Below, in pieces: positions 12,358-23,699 of a stretch of DNA of 64,000 bases; the stretch's first letter is position 1; every line of letters starts with the position of its first letter. Origin of the DNA: Favolaschia claudopus (Eukaryota > Basidiomycota > Agaricomycetes > Agaricales > Mycenaceae); assembly GCA_037176885.1 (NCBI GenBank), contig JAWWNJ010000091.1, positions 868,001-932,000 on the forward strand, in the 5' to 3' direction. The notes beneath the pieces were generated by a model. It searched no databases. It was given only the letters and a program-made list of their open reading frames with translations, and had not been told where the DNA came from. Both the position numbers and the translations under genes were made by a program.

Positions 12358-13194
12358 TAACTCAAGTCCATTTCGTCTGCATTTGTGCTCGGACCGGACA
12401 GCAACTCATCATCAATGTCATTCCAGCTGAAGAGGTCTTCCGCAGGAATGTCGGCGAACTCGGCAAACGCAGCGTCCGCCTCCTGCTCCTGAATGTATGC
12501 CAATAATTCTGCGGTGTCGTCTGGCGACTCAGCCGCTGCGAGCGACGGTTTCAGCCGATGGAAAACAAGAATGAGCCGCAGAGCTACCTAATTCACTCTC
12601 CCAACTTTGGACTTCGTCGGGAGGATCGGATCCCACTTCACGGTCATATGAATACATGAAGGCGTGCTGCGTTTTGCGGGCGGCGTTTCGCATGATTCGG
12701 TTGTATAGCTAGGGAGGTTAGAACGACGAAAGCTAAAAGATGGAGACATAACGAACATCATCGAACTGGAAATCGTCGTCGTCGTTTTCTTCTTCATCCA
12801 TGTCCATATCATCACTGCTAGTCAAGGTAGTCCTCTTCTTTTGTACTGCCCGGTCGCGTGCCTTGGCGGCTCGTTCGATGCATCGCAGCTTCAGTCGCGT
12901 TCGAAGAAAAGCAGTCTGCGAGTTGTCGCCAGCCTCTCCGAGCTGAGAAGCCGTTCCATAGGCAGCTACGCGTGAGGCCGCATTGTTAGAGCGCGAGGAA
13001 GATGTCATCGAGCTGCTAGAGACGCGTGGTTTGTACTGCGAGCGACGCGCTTGCACAGCGGCAATTGGAGAAGAGCCTGGACTACTAGACGGTGCGAGTG
13101 GCGACGAGTTGATTGGCCTGTGGCTATATGAGCGTTGTCCTCCGTACGACTTGTGCGACGTAGGGGTAGAGGGAGCCATCATTGGCATAAACAT
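12358..13194 (-). CDS. Unknown protein, about 248 residues, Ser-rich N-terminus and acidic C-terminus
   Basis: I do not recognise this protein. Three exons splice in frame. Exon 1 is Ser/Pro/Arg-rich, then has a helical basic stretch (FLRTRLKLRCIERAAKAR) and an acidic run (MDMDEEENDDDDFQFDD). Exon 2 has LYNRIMRNAARKTQHAFMYS. Exon 3 has SPDDTAELLAYIQEQEAD and an acidic tail ending NADEMDLS. Introns lie at about 12710-12755 and 12535-12585. No signal peptide or membrane helix, so a nuclear or cytosolic protein is likely (inference). The start is ambiguous among four clustered ATGs (13194, 13188, 13182, 13179). It lies 132 bp upstream of AP-3 beta on the same strand and divergently from the Zn2Cys6 gene. 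Confidence 0.7.
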
Positions 13195-13242
13195 CACGGT
13201 AGGACACAAACAGTTGTAGCGGCGTCACAGTGGAATTACGCT

Positions 13243-13310
13243 CACGTGAGTGTCACACCGCGATCGCACGTGAATCGCGTCGCGTTCTGTGGACTGCAGT
13301 AAACTGCAGT
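13243..13310. promoter_or_regulatory. Two CACGTG E-boxes and paired ACTGCAGT palindromes in a divergent promoter
   Basis: CACGTG occurs at 13243-13248 and 13267-13272, about 50-80 bp upstream of the unknown minus-strand gene. CACGTG is the classic site for bHLH factors. Just beyond it the palindrome ACTGCAGT occurs at 13293-13300 and again at 13303-13310. The 413-bp region lies between divergent genes, so either or both could be controlled. Nothing else of note is visible between 13195 and 13607. Confidence 0.4.
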
Positions 13311-13607
13311 GTATGATATCTCCGCGAATTTTTTGGTGGCCATCCTCTGAATTCAAAGCGTATGAATATGTACGACCAAGTAGTATGCACAAGGAAACCA
13401 TGAAAAGGACTCCAACGACCATAAAAAGTTCATTTTTATCTGACATCGAGGACGCTCAGGCTGGATTGCAGCCGTGATCAAACTCACGAAGACTCACGAG
13501 CGGTAAGTTATAAAACTACCGTGGTGCCCGGTGGTCCACACGACGTTCGTGAGTACCATCATGTGCTTTCTCTGTGCTTAGTCCAATCCACCAACAACTC
13601 CTAGTAA

Positions 13608-14232
13608 ATGGATTTTGCGTCTTGTCTAACTCAATTTCATGTTCCCCATTACCGCCCCATGCTGCCTGCGACTAAACAGGGCGTAGACAATAGCGACCCG
13701 AATTTCCTTGGTAGCTCACGGACGATGTATCCGTTCCCTTCTGCGACTCAGGCGAGTCGGACGAAACGATTCCAAGTCAAGATCGCCTGCAGCAGGTGCC
13801 AGAAATCGTGCAAAAAATGTGATCAGGCGAGACCGTGCTTGCGGTGTGTGAAGTATGGGTATGGGCCGGAAGAATGCGTGGATTCTCAGGTTTACATCTC
13901 CAACATCGTCCTAGAGTCCGATACTCATCGATGGCCTCTAGAGGAAAGCGCGTAAGAAGGGAACGAAACGAGGTCCGTATAAGAAGCGCAGAAAAGGTCG
14001 GCCAATATGTTGCATTCATGCAATCCTTCATGGAATAGTAGGCGATAGCATTGAACGGAGCGATGATCGCCCCCAGGGAATTGAGTTCGATGGGTGGTCG
14101 CCATTCAGCGAGGCGTGTTCCTCGACCACATCCGCAGAAGCGATACAAGCCGGATATAGTTCTGACCCCTACGAGCAGTACTTTTTGTCGCAGACGGACA
14201 GGACCGAGAATCCTTATTATACAGTCTCGTAG
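13608..14232 (+). CDS. Zn(II)2Cys6 fungal transcription factor (short)
   Basis: A GAL4-type DNA-binding protein, presumably nuclear. Seen: in KIACSRCQKSCKKC the cluster spacing is Cys-x2-Cys-x6-Cys-x5-Cys-x2-Cys-x9-Cys, ending at ECVDSQ, with one extra Cys inside the first loop. An intron at about 13890-13941 (ends CTCTAG) then joins to RKARKKGTKRGPYKKR, the basic linker that follows this cluster in related agaricomycete factors. The frame stays open to a TAG at 14230-14232, giving roughly 190 residues. A further optional intron (about 13995-14039, 45 nt) would not change the frame. Relatives I know carry a long Pro/Tyr-rich tail that is not obvious here, so this may be a shortened or diverged copy. 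The target is unknown. Confidence 0.75.
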
Positions 14233-16463
14233 CAGTTGACACCCGAATCCTTTGCCACCATGTCAGGAGAGACGTGCGATCTGGCTATTCAGGAAGTGAG
14301 AACGGTGGAACTAGGCGGCCAGAACGAAAGCCGAGAACGAGAAAATGCCAGGATATGTAGCAGAGGCAGTCAGAGTGGCACAAGATCATCGTCGTGTGGA
14401 TGACCGGATAGAACGTGGAGGGCCAATGTTGAGTTCGGGTTTGCCATAGGAAGGTTAGAGTCGTGATGGTGGGTCCGTTGGGTTTGCACTTGGAGGCAGG
14501 GAAAGACACGAAAACGCTACATTGACCTCGTAGAACGTTGTCGCTGGGCGGGGCTTGGCGAGGGGGCGACTGGGAAACTTGGAGAGGAGTGATCGACGAT
14601 GATTTCAAATTGATCATTTTTGAACCCGCCCATCACCTACGTTCGCCATTTCCCCCAATGGTGCTGCTCCTCGTCTGGGCTCTCTCTAGAAAGGCTGCGA
14701 CAGAAGTTCGAACAAAGCTCTCGGCGTCGTCATCCTTTAGACATGAGCACTAGCCGTGTATCGATCTCCGACTGTCTCGTGTGCCCACAACATACTCCTG
14801 GCTTTCCAACATCTACGTCTCTGGATCGAAGTGGCAATCTCGTGAATGACCTTGTCGGGTCTCAAATATCTGCTGGAAGATATCTGGTATGGAAACGGTG
14901 AAACGGTTGATACACACTACTTCTGCCATCCGAAGGTGGGTATGAGGGCTTTTCGAGTTCGTCTCCTGGCGAGTGCTGTCAGGCAGCCCTTATCCTGTCC
15001 AGTCATCAATGAAATCAATTTAGAGAAGAGCGTATACCTGCGCAATGGGCGAACACGTTCAACGATTTCTGAAAGCACGGCCAGACTTGCCTAAATATCG
15101 GTGTTCGATGTGTTCAGGGCGGGGATGCGCTGCATGCTGGATCAGAGCGATAGCAAAGACACAGGAACGATAGCGCATTCGAGGGCAAAATCGTTGGGAG
15201 CGATATCCACACGCCCTCAATTATTGCGCTTCGTTGTTCGAGTCCTTTGGCACAGAAACATCGTTCCAGCCGAATATCGAAATATAATTTCATTGCGCGA
15301 CGCCAAAGGTCTTGTCTTGCACGCCATTCATCGACCGATAACCCACAGTCTTCGTGTCGGGCTACTACTTGTGCTGACCACACCACATCATATCAAAAGG
15401 CGCAAGGAGTAACAGCGGACAGCAGATACGCGAACTTCTCCAGGCGGGCGAGGTAGGGTAGTCCCAGATTATTGGCCATAATAGAGAGTGCTCGGCAGAT
15501 ATAACTTGCCCGAGTTCCTTCCACAGACCAGAGACAAGGCCAGGAAGAACAGCGGATTTAGATGGTACCTTTCCACTGCGTTGGATGATTTGTAGGAATC
15601 AGCCAGTTGAATCGTTGTACAAGAGCCTTCTCTTGTTGGCTGCGCGAGCGGATTACATCCAGGTTGACCTTGAACCCAATATCCACCCTCTATCTCCCCA
15701 CACCGGACCTGAGGACCAACTCTGACCGATCTTCGTCGCCCAGGCCAGAATCACTGTCGGCGCACTCATGTACTTCCACACGAGATCGCTCAAGTTCGTC
15801 CGTCAATCCATTTTAGCCAGTTTTCTCGGGATCCTGGTAGCCAATCTGGAGGCCAGCGGTTCGATCCAGATTCTGCAGCCATAGTTGAGCATCAGATTCA
15901 GAGGAGAGAGGTTTGTTGCTGTTACGTGGGAGTCCAGTTACTGCCGGAATTCAGCCAACCTCGGAAATCCTCAACAAAAATTGGGTGGACCTCATAACCG
16001 ACACCACTGAGGAGCTTTCTGACCGCGGAAATTACTGGTTACATATCTACAGAGTGTCAGGCCCGACCCTGAACTCAGCCTGAACTCTGAACCACTCAAA
16101 ACCGGCTCAAAATGGATAAGACGGACCCGAACTTGCGTTCATTGTATTTTCCAAACTTGAACAGCAGACTGCTAGCTCAAAATGTGTGCGTCCCATAACT
16201 ATACTATACAAGCTGCCTGTCAAGCTCATAGTCTCAGTCGTGGCTGAGCCCTGTCGAAACAATGATTACTCTTGATAAGAAATCGGGGAGGTACTTGTAC
16301 TCGCGCCAGATTTTCGGTGCAGTGGACCGCAGAGACGGATCACTGTCTAATATATCCCGGTAAGACTCTCGAACACGGTGTCGGCGACCTTGGTCCAACC
16401 AACCGGAAAGGGAGGATACGTTGGAAGTATTGAACACTCCAAATTTTACAAATACACAAATTG
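14233..16463. other. Unassigned stretch with a patchwork of plus-strand coding-like segments
   Basis: Coding-like segments on the plus strand appear in changing frames: 14538-14750 (PPMVLLLVWALSRKAATEV), 14780-14900 (LVNDLVGSQISAGRYLVWKR), 14900-15094 (FRVRLLASAVRQPLSCPVI), 15105-15412 (ISLRDAKGLVLHAIHRPI) and 15600-15720 (ESLYKSLLLLAARADYIQV). I could not join them with convincing introns and do not recognise the family. It may be an intron-rich unknown gene or a decayed one. From about 15850 to 16463 I see nothing coding; this part is also the 3' flank of the uroporphyrinogen-III synthase gene. Confidence 0.3.
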
Positions 16464-17451
16464 TCAGGTAGAAGCTACGTTTTTACAATGCACTCTATCA
16501 TAGCTCTCGATAGCAAGAAGTAGACTTTCAGGCGCTGGTTTTGAGGCCATGGCGTCAACCCTAATGCTCAGTTTCTCCTGCAGAAAGACCGAGGTAGTCG
16601 GGCCGATCGAGGCCACTCGGGTAGCACGCAGTGTTGAAGTGGAAGAGGGTAGGATATCTGAATCCAAACGAAATCGACGACGCAGAACTGGAACAACAAA
16701 CTCAGCCGCCGACGGAGCAAAGAACACAATCCACCAGATATCTGGATCTGTCGTAACGGGTCAGTATGAGGGCCGCGTAAATTAGGAGCATTGCCTTGGG
16801 TAGAAGACGAATTTAAAATGACATCTAAATCGTCGGAGAATGTGGACGACCCTTGGGTTTGATAGACCTGGAGGGCAGAAAGTTCGACATCCGCATCCTG
16901 CAGTATCTTGGGTAAAGTATCGCGATTCTTGTCGCCAGTGAGATAGAGAAAAGGTTTCTGTTCGGAGGATGGTGGTAATGTGTCCAGGTCTCCGAGAATG
17001 AATTTCGCAAGCTGTTCACTAGTTCCAGACGAGTCGCCCCGGATATCAACAGGGCACAGAGGGGAATTGGGGTGCGCGGTTTGGATGGCCGTCAGCACAG
17101 ACGCCGTGGATTTACCCACTACATAAAATGGAGTGGTTGACCAGAAATGCGCGTCTTGACGAAAATGAGCTACCAGAACGAGCTGATGCAATTGAGGCGA
17201 AGACCTGAACCAAACTGCTCGCTTTCGAGATTCGCCACGGCTGTTGCCCATGCTTCAGAAGCGCGCCCACTAGTGATTATAACTCCGCGATATTGCGACT
17301 CTGAGCCTACGACATCGGCTAATGCCTTCGAATTTACAAAGACAGTTTCGAGCACTGGGACTGATGACACCGTGTATTTTGCGACAGAGAAGGCGGCTTC
17401 ATATCGGTCGGGAGACTCTGAAGGTGCACGTAGAAGGAGAACGTTAGGCAT
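16464..17451 (-). CDS. HEM4: Uroporphyrinogen-III synthase
   Basis: Cyclises hydroxymethylbilane to uroporphyrinogen III, the fourth step of heme synthesis, in the cytosol. Seen: the N-terminus MPNVLLLRAPSESPDRYE is typical of the family. Then VIITSGRASEAWA, FYVVGKSTASVL, FLYLTGDKNRDTLP, VELSALQVYQT, IVFFAPSAAEFVVP, VASIGPTTSVFLQEK and KPAPESLLLAIESY follow in family order. Two introns are required: about 35 nt near 17170-17210, and a 47-nt GC-AG intron at 16748-16794 that converts ACC-CAA-G/AT into the expected frame before PDIWWIVFFAPS. An in-frame ATG at 17514 would extend the protein by 21 residues and leave only 55 bp to the divergent carrier gene. I prefer 17451. Confidence 0.88.
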
Positions 17452-17569
17452 CAGTCGGCCTGACAGTCCGAATTGTCCGAAAAGTACACGGTCACTCAAA
17501 GACGTCACGTCCAACTTTGTGCTTGACTTTCACTGTTACTAGTGTTAGATCGGAATATCTTGATACACC
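17452..17569. promoter_or_regulatory. Compact bidirectional promoter, HEM4 / CTP1
   Basis: Only 118 bp separate the two divergent start codons. Both promoters and both leaders must fit or overlap here, or lie inside the neighbouring coding sequence. No clear TATA box is visible. Confidence 0.5.
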
Positions 17570-18919
17570 ATGGCTCCGTTCAAAAAGGAAAAGCCACTGC
17601 ATTCTATGTAAGTTTCTGCTGTTCGCGACACTCAGCCGTCGAACAAATCATGCGCCAACAGAATTGCGGGGACCACAGCTGGTGCAATAGAGGCTTTTGT
17701 AACTTATCCTACAGAGTTTGTGAAAACGCGGTGAAGAGGCTCTCAGTAGTTCCCGTATCTGCACTCACTGGAAGGTTAGATCGCAGTTTGGCGGAAAGGT
17801 ACGGTTTGTGGAGACTGCGTAACGCGCCTCGATTTCATCGAAAAGCGTAGAAAGAGGGCCCCATTACAATCATAAGGGATACTCTTCGAACGAAGGGCAT
17901 AACAGGGCTCTACTCTGGATGTACCGCTTTGGTAGTGGGCAATGCAGCCAAGGCGGGCGTGCGTTTTGTTTCCTACGACCATTTCAAAGGTCTCTTGGCC
18001 GATTCTGAGGTCTGTCTATTATCTTTTGCGTTGCGTCGCTCATTTACTTCTCAGGGGAAAGTCAGTGCGCCTCGAAGTCTTCTTGGTTTGTTCCCTTTAT
18101 TTTGACGGACTCGCAGCTTGAGCGCACCCCACAGCTGGATTAGGTGCGGGCATGATGGAAGCTATATTTGCCGTCACTCCTTCAGAAACAATCAAGTGGG
18201 CCTGCACGAGCCAGAGTATGAGATGTTCGCTCATGGCTTATAACTATAGAACTAAACTCATTGACGATGCGAAACGCCCGAATCCTCGATATCGTGGCTT
18301 AATCCACGGGACGTCCTCAATAGTAAGGGAGGAAGGCATTCGAGGAATATATCGTGGCTTGTTTCCAGTGGTAGATCCATTACAATGTCCTTCAACCTAT
18401 CTTCCCTCATTCGGTTACAGATGATGCGACAAGGCGCCAACTCCGCCATTCGGTTCACCACTTACTCTACCCTGAAGCAATTTGTGCAAGGCGTTGCACG
18501 GCCAGGACAGACATTGCCAAGTACGATCACTTTTGGAATTGGCGCCATTGCGGGGCTCGTCACTGTATACACGACAATGCCGCTAGAGTCTGTGGATTCT
18601 CGCTGTTCGATGAGTCAAAAACTGACGACGCGAATATAGTGTTGTCAAAACTCGAATGCAAAGCCTTGAAGCCCGGACACAGTATCGAAATTCGTTTCAC
18701 TGTGCTTATCGGATCTTTACAGAGGAAGGAATATTACGGTTCTGGACAGGTACCACACCGAGGCTTACCCGACTTGTGGTACGTGCATAACTGAACGCTT
18801 GCGCATGCATTTCGGCTCGTCTAATATTAGGAAAATAGTTGAGCGGTGGGATTGTGTTTACCGTCTACGAGAACATTATCAAAATGATTCGGACAGTAGA
18901 TTCATCAGACGAAGTGTAG
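17570..18919 (+). CDS. CTP1: Mitochondrial tricarboxylate (citrate) carrier
   Basis: Exchanges mitochondrial citrate for cytosolic malate, supplying acetyl-CoA for lipid synthesis (known for Ctp1). Seen: three mitochondrial-carrier repeats with signatures YPTEFVKTR, TPSETIKTK and MPLDVVKTR, plus GVRFVSYDHFKGLL, RGLIHGTSSIVREEGIRGIYRGL and GANSAIRFTTYSTLKQF. The last two patches are characteristic of the citrate-carrier subfamily. At least six short introns interrupt it. One splits the third signature at CTA-GA/T-GTT. The CDS begins MAPFKKEKPLHSI and ends TVDSSDEV before TAG at 18917-18919. It lies head-to-head with the uroporphyrinogen-III synthase gene (118 bp between starts) and tail-to-tail with the Ca2+ ATPase gene (152 bp). 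Confidence 0.94.
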
Positions 18920-19071
18920 TTTCTCATCCAAGTATGAATGCGTTGAATCTATGTATATGCTGCTGTATAATGTGTGATAATGTAGCGCGAATGGTCGTAT
19001 TTCGAAAAGTGAATAGTAAGATACAAGGGAGCAAAATGTCCACTACTCTGAATACCACCAGTCGCGATGCA

Positions 19072-22000
19072 TTATGACTTCGCTCCTCCGAAACGCTCGT
19101 AAAGTGGGTCTTTGGGATCAGTCCCCGGATGTAGTTGTAATTTGCCTTCCCACAAAGCGGAAGACGATCGTGAAGGGTCGGAATTTGTAGGGTCCGAAAG
19201 GTTACCGGGTTGGGTCCAAGCATGGCTGGCGGCAATCGTACCCATCATCAGAGTCGGGGCCATTGCCAGTAGAGAGCTGATGAGCGGAGGGTTAGTTAAA
19301 CACTGGACGGAATGAATCGAAACAGTACATACACGGGACGTTCTTTCTCCTGGCTGAGTCTGGCTGTTCTACTCTTGATAACGAATGACGATGACCGAAC
19401 GCGGGCGCCTCTGACGTTCGAGAAAGTCCCCAAATTATCGCGTACCCGTGTGATAGCGTTCCATCCAACATTGTCCGGATTAGGACTTGTCGTTGGTAGT
19501 ATTTCGGGCTTGCCAAGGAGACCAGTAGCCTTGAACAGTCGATCGAATGGTTCGTTGGGTAGCAGTCGAACAAGGGCGCCGATGGGGATAGACATAACAC
19601 CTAAAGCAAGGGAGATACCCCATTCCCGGCCGGCGATACGGGTGACTTGGAACGCGGCCCCGCCAACGAAGACGATCAAGATCTGAGCACCAATTTCTGG
19701 AAAAGAAAATGAGCATGTCGACCGCGCGGCGAAGGAAGCCAAAACAAACCGATGAGAGTGATCACGATGAAGTACCAATTGAGAAGGAGGCCTTCGAAGA
19801 TGTTCAGTTTGCGATCCAGCCGCCGGCAATTGAAAGAGTTGAAGATTTGAGCGAAAACGAAAGCGTTGAAGACGAGAGTCTGAACGATAAGGTCGTTGCG
19901 CCTCGTGATCTTCGAATCGTCAGAGTGGCCGATGCCGAGAATGCGGTGACCGAGGAAATGGAAGATGAGGGTGACGGTGATCTGATATATGGACTGGAAC
20001 ATAATTTGCTTGTACATGTCCGTTGAGAACAATGGCGCGCTCTTCTTGTCAGGCTTACGGTCCAACAGCGATTCAGTAGCAGGATCCGTCGCGAGCGCCA
20101 ACGCAGCGAAAGTGTCCATGATGATGTTGATCCACAGAAGTTGTACGGCGGACAGAACCGAAGCCTCTTCGTTCGAAGCAACAGCAGTCACAAACGTTAT
20201 CACGACAGCGGTGACGTTCGTCGAGACCTGGAACTGGAGGAACTTGCGCACGGAGTCGTTCACGCATCGTCCCCACATGATGGCCTTGACGATGGAAGCG
20301 AAGTTGTCGTCCATAAGAATGATGTCGGATGCCTCTTTCGCAACCTCCGTCCCCGCGATGCCCATTGAAAACCCGACATGAGCCGTCTTGAGTGCCGGAC
20401 CGTCGTTCGTGCCGTCGCCGGTAACACCAACAATCTCCCCTATGTGCTTCAGGGTTTCCACGAGGACTTCCTTGTCCTTGGGCGATGAGCGAGCCAGCAC
20501 TTGCAGACGGGGCACGATTTCGATCTTCTCTTCCATCGACAGCTCGCGGAACACGGGTCCTTCCATGATGACGCCGCCGGGCGAGAAGATGCCGCACTGT
20601 GTCGCGATGGAGCGGGCGGTTAAAACGTTGTCGCCAGTGCACATCTTGATGGCTACACCGGCCTTCTGGCATTTCTTAACCGCCTCGACCACACCCGGAC
20701 GAAGCGGGTCCTCGATGCCGACGATCCCAATCAGAGTCAAGTCCTGAGCTAAATCCTCATACGAAACCTGAGACAGAATTAATATGTTGTTACTGAAAAA
20801 CGGGCGCTCGAGCGTACCTCATGGTTATGATCACGGACGGCGCCTTGCGGAGGCCACGACTCCAGATCCCTATAGCAGAGCGCGATCGTGCGGAGCATTT
20901 GGTTCGCATAGAAGATGGTCGTGCGGGAAATGTTGTCGTTCGCGAGTTCGTCGATGTCCGTTGTCTCGATTTCTGCATCGGCATCCCCAGAACCAGCTCC
21001 ATCTTTATGCACCACAACGTGTCGTGCGCATTTCTTGGACAGTATCTCGCTGGCGCCCTTGAGGTAAAGGCGGTATTTGCCTTTCGGGGTGCGAACAACG
21101 ACGCCCATGGCCTTGCGGTCACTGGAGAACGGTATCATCTGCACAACGGTGGCGCCGTCACGAGTGGCTCTGAAGTCTCGCCATTGGAGCTCCAATGCAA
21201 ACATAAGGAGCGCGGTCTCAGTCTTGCTGCCGATAAACACGGTCTCGCCCGTCTCAGGGTCCTTGTCCTGGAAAGCGGTGGAGTTGACGGCAATGGCCTG
21301 GTTGAACAGTTCCTGGAGCTGCGGGCTCAGTACTGTGTTCAATTGCGACAGGTCGAGGGAGAAGTCGTTGACGTGTTTCCGGGGACCAGGGTCATTGGCA
21401 TTGGAGCGAGTGGCATTGTCCTGGTAGTTACGGACGAACTTCGCGTAGATGCCAATTGACCCAGCAACGACTGTCATCTCGTTCTGTGTAAGTGTGCCGG
21501 TCTTGTCCGTGCAGACCACCGACGCGTTGGCCATGGTCTCGCAAGACCCCAAAATACGAACCAATAATTTCTCATAGGTCATGCGCTTCGTGGCAAATGC
21601 CAGCGCTAGAGTCACAGCCAGCGGTAAACCTTGCAAGAGGTCAATCAACTGTCCTTGGAGAGGAACTTAGGATGCACACACCTTCGGGTACAGCGACGAC
21701 AATAAGAGTCACGGCAATGATGAGGATATTGACAAATGCAATGCCTTTCTGGTTGGCGGTTCTGACCGGATTGTTTGTCCCAAGTTGAACGAAGAATCGA
21801 ATGAGCAAGGCCACGAAAAGTATGAGGCCAGCAGCGCTCCCGAGCTTCGCAATTAATTCCGCCAAACTATTCAGCTTGATTTGCAGAGGTGTATTATCGG
21901 CGTCCCCGCGCAGAGCTAATGGGAGTGAGTGCGAGCATCGCCAGTAGTAGGGCCACATACCAATCATAATTCTACCATTAAAACTTTTCGTTCCGACAGC

Positions 22001-23699
22001 GACGACGACGTACTTGCCGACGCCTTCTAAGACTTTGCTGCCGCTGAGAATGAAGCAGTCCGTGGGATGTTCGGTTTCTTCGCCGCGAAGGCTGATGCAT
22101 TCTTCATACGTAGCCTTTTTTAAAGCGTCCGTCTCTCCCGTTGCTCCAGACTCGTCGCATTTGACATTGTGACCGCCGAGGAAGATGCCGTCGCACGGTA
22201 CGATCTCGCCTGGTTCCAAAAGAGCGATATCACCAACTAAGACTTGCTGTAGAAATCATCAGACATGAATGTCGAGCCCAAGTCCAAACAGATGAGATGA
22301 ACCTTGATGTCGATAACCGTCTCAACACCGCCCCGGATGACCTTGACACCTCGTTCCTCCTTCTTCTCATTGAGGACTTGGAATTGGCGCTCCTTTTGCC
22401 AGTCATTGACGGAGCCTACAACAACCTACGACACGTGAACAAAGGAGGGTTAAATGACAGCATAAAAACTTACCACGATCAGGATCGCAATCATAATGGC
22501 GACACCCTCAACCCAATCAACTGGAGGCTCATCAGGATCCCTCGTTGTCCCGAAATCCTGAAAGAGTCCCAGAGCAAGGGATACAACCGCGGCAATTGAG
22601 AGCAGAACCTGTCCGAGGATATGAGCATGTTTTTACTTGGCAAGCGAAAAGAGGATGGACGTACGAGCACTTTATCCTTCAGAGCCGCGTACATCAACGA
22701 AAGTAATGACTTGGTTTTCCGATGTGGAAGAGCATTTTCACCGTAAACTCGCCTCCGAACGTCCAAAGGCGCAGCGAAGGCTTCCGAAGAGTTCCAGTTG
22801 GCGGACTTCTCGCCTTCGGGGTCCGTAAGCGTAATGGCCGGGACGGCGTCTTCACCCTTTTCTGGATCGTGTCGCTGTGATGCCCCGACACCTGCTCCAG
22901 GCCTGCCGTCGCCGCGGCTGGATGACCCCGTGGCACTCCGGGCCAACGATGACGGACTGAGACCCGTGTCGACGGACGTCCCCAGACCGTCGAGAAGGGC
23001 ATCAATGCCACCCAATGCCTCCAACGCATCAAGACTCTTGGGGTCGAGCATCATAGCAAGCTCGTTGGCGCGGAAACGGAAGGGGGCAGGGTTGGTGTCA
23101 GTTCCCAGGCCATCATCGTGAGGAACAGCGCTCTCCTGACGGCGCTTTTCGACAGCAGTAACCGTATCTGAATCAGCGGTGTCTCGCTTTGCACGGGAAG
23201 CAGAGCGGGAGCCGACGTGGGTGAAGCTGGTCGCGTTGGATTTCACTTGGCGAAGTTCGTCCTCTGGGCGAGGGGACGTGTCGGGAACCGTTGCGTCGCT
23301 GATTGTGGTGGCAAAGGTAGCATTACTAGCCTTCCGTTGATGGCCATTGCCATTTCTGTTTGTGTCTAGGGGTGACAGCAGACCGCCAGGTGAACGTAGT
23401 TCTGGCTTATTGTCTCGCAGCGCCAGACTGGTTGGCTGGTTAAAGTGGACCGAAGAGTGGCTGGAAAGCGTAGGAGAGGGTGGAACTGTGATTATGGAGG
23501 CACCGTCGTCTGTGTGAGTTGGGGAGCCGGGAACGTCCAAAGAACCGCGGGGCACTGAAGCAGGACTACGGGGGGAAAGAAGGCCTTGGGCGGTTGGAGA
23601 AGTGGATTGAACGGGGGAAGAAGAGAGAGGGTTGTCATCGTCGTCTGCAGTGAGGTCTGTCGTGATAATTGCTGGAATGCTGTGGTCGTCGGAGGGCAT
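19072..23699 (-). CDS. PMC1: Calcium-transporting P2B-type ATPase (Pmc1-like)
   Basis: Pumps Ca2+ out of the cytosol, in fungi usually into the vacuole. Seen: a long Ser/Thr/Pro-rich N-terminal region (from MPSDDHSIPAII), then ALEALGGIDALLDGLGT preceding the cation-ATPase N domain. The A domain shows CDESGATGETD; VVAVPEGLPLAVTLALAFATKRM is the transmembrane-4 ion-binding helix. The phosphorylation site is CSDKTGTLT-like (VVCTDKTGTLTQNEMTV), and the hinge is VTGDGTNDGPALKTAHVGFSMG. C-terminal transmembrane helices follow (WINIIMDTFAALALATDP). The tail ends YERFGGAKS. The gene has about 8-10 introns, e.g. at 20745-20815, 21640-21680 and 22240-22300. Roughly 1,300 residues. I assign Pmc1 rather than Pmr1/SERCA by overall architecture; vacuolar location is inferred from family knowledge. 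Confidence 0.95.

Noticed and set aside
15850..15885. tRNA gene suggested by GGTTCGATCC (B-box-like)
   Set aside because: The flanking bases do not form a T-arm stem, and no A box or acceptor stem is found upstream.
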